From positions 10,745,521-10,809,520 of the forward strand of contig CP154954.1 in assembly GCA_039621445.1 (NCBI GenBank): a DNA stretch of 64,000 nucleotides, in the 5' to 3' direction. How positions within the stretch are numbered: position 1 is the stretch's first letter; each line of letters opens with the position of its first letter. Position numbers and translations under genes: made by a program. This stretch comes from Euglena gracilis. Taxonomy: Eukaryota; Euglenida; Euglenophyceae; Euglenales. Below the pieces are notes generated by a model, which saw only the letters and a list, made by a program, of their open reading frames with translations, was not told the DNA's origin and searched no databases. Positions 63,588-64,000 of the stretch are shown here, in pieces.

Positions 63588-63765
63588 GGTTACGCAGAAA
63601 GGGATTGTTTTGCAACCAGCCAAAATGCCAGGTGTGAAAAGTTTTGTGGTGCGGATGATGATGGCATGAAAAAGGAATGGGGGGCGGACGAAACGTTGTT
63701 GATGAACCCCCCCTGGACTTTGTGGCCTGAGGTGGCTGAAAAATTGAAAAATTCCAATAATCAAC
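63588..63765 (+). pseudogene. Dam-like domain, N-terminal half (element C, inverted)
   Basis: The + strand reads GYAERDCFATSQNARCEKF and ETLLMNPPWTLWPEVAEKL. The D-C-F-A-T-S and NPPW motifs match VDVFATEQ and WINPPF of element B. The catalytic NPPW is intact. It ends at about 63,765, where the - strand C5-like segment begins. Confidence 0.7.
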
Positions 63766-64000
63766 ATGGACAAAAGTCAGATTTTGAACACCGGGTCTTT
63801 TCCGCAAAAGCCCATGAAAGGGATTCTCACTCCACCACAACTTTGGTTTGAAATATTCGACAATTTCCAAAGTTTTTTTGACCAGCCAATCTGCCCCCTC
63901 CAAATTTCTGACTCCCAACGTTTTCGCCACGGTATATTCTGTACATGGCAACCCCGCAGCGATGATCTGAAAATATCCGGGGGGGGGACCTCCAATATCT
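63766..64000 (-). pseudogene. C5-methyltransferase-like domain, N-terminal part (element C)
   Basis: The - strand from the window edge reads IIAAGLPCTEYTVAKTLG, DWLVKKTLEIVEYFKPKLWW, SENPFHGLLRKR and TFVHVDY. The PC-T catalytic motif and ENP motif match element B. A poly(C) run near 63,980 shifts the frame. It breaks at VDY (63,766), where element B continues with CQYSDWGY. Confidence 0.75.

Overview
The window looks like a piece of a large, repeat-rich nuclear genome of a microbial eukaryote. Evidence for this is a spliceosomal gene with GT-AG introns, three chromovirus/Ty3-gypsy-type retroelements, and fragments of LINE, hAT and Tc1/mariner elements. There are also many MITE-like foldback elements and very frequent poly(G)/poly(C) runs. 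A protist or alga is likely. C5-methyltransferase-bearing retrotransposons are known from dinoflagellates and charophytes, but I cannot assign the lineage from this sequence alone.

Layout. (1) 1-9.6 kb, + strand: gypsy-like element A. It has Gag with two zinc knuckles, an in-frame TAG followed by a strong hairpin, protease, a Dam-like methyltransferase domain, RT and RNase H. Where integrase is expected there is instead a ~1,280-codon ORF of unknown function (called ORFX here), followed by a repeat unit that recurs at 59.9-60.8 kb. (2) 9.6-13 kb: GC-rich degenerate repeats. (3) 13-22 kb, - strand: chromovirus element B. Its order is Gag, zinc knuckle, Dam-like domain, C5-methyltransferase-like domain, protease, RT, RNase H, integrase, chromodomain. 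It is broken by a 623-bp MITE in RNase H and a foreign RT fragment in gag. (4) 22-51 kb: mostly MITEs, foldbacks, minisatellites, a GA/TA microsatellite, a Tc1/mariner tail and a TIR-bounded element carrying a PHD finger. (5) Exons at 51.77-51.41, 36.28-36.01 and 35.86-35.67 kb (- strand) join in phase into a 278-aa, four-TM protein. If that is right, segment (4) up to 51.4 kb is largely one 15-kb intron. (6) 52-58 kb: a LINE fragment, then a second, diverged ORFX copy that was split by an inversion and by a 3.4-kb hAT element with an exact 8-bp target duplication. (7) 59.6-64 kb: a LINE fragment, the shared repeat unit, and element C. Element C is a gypsy-like element with both methyltransferase-like domains in the opposite order to element B, scrambled by one clear and one probable inversion.

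The most notable signals are five. Two different methyltransferase-like domains are built into gypsy Pol in two different orders. Element A shows no visible integrase and has ORFX in its place. A readthrough-like hairpin sits at the element A gag-pol stop. ORFs are scrambled by short inversions whose reversal restores protein continuity. Long near-perfect palindromes are unusually dense. Function of most elements is lost through stops and frameshifts, and nothing here resembles prokaryotic operon structure.
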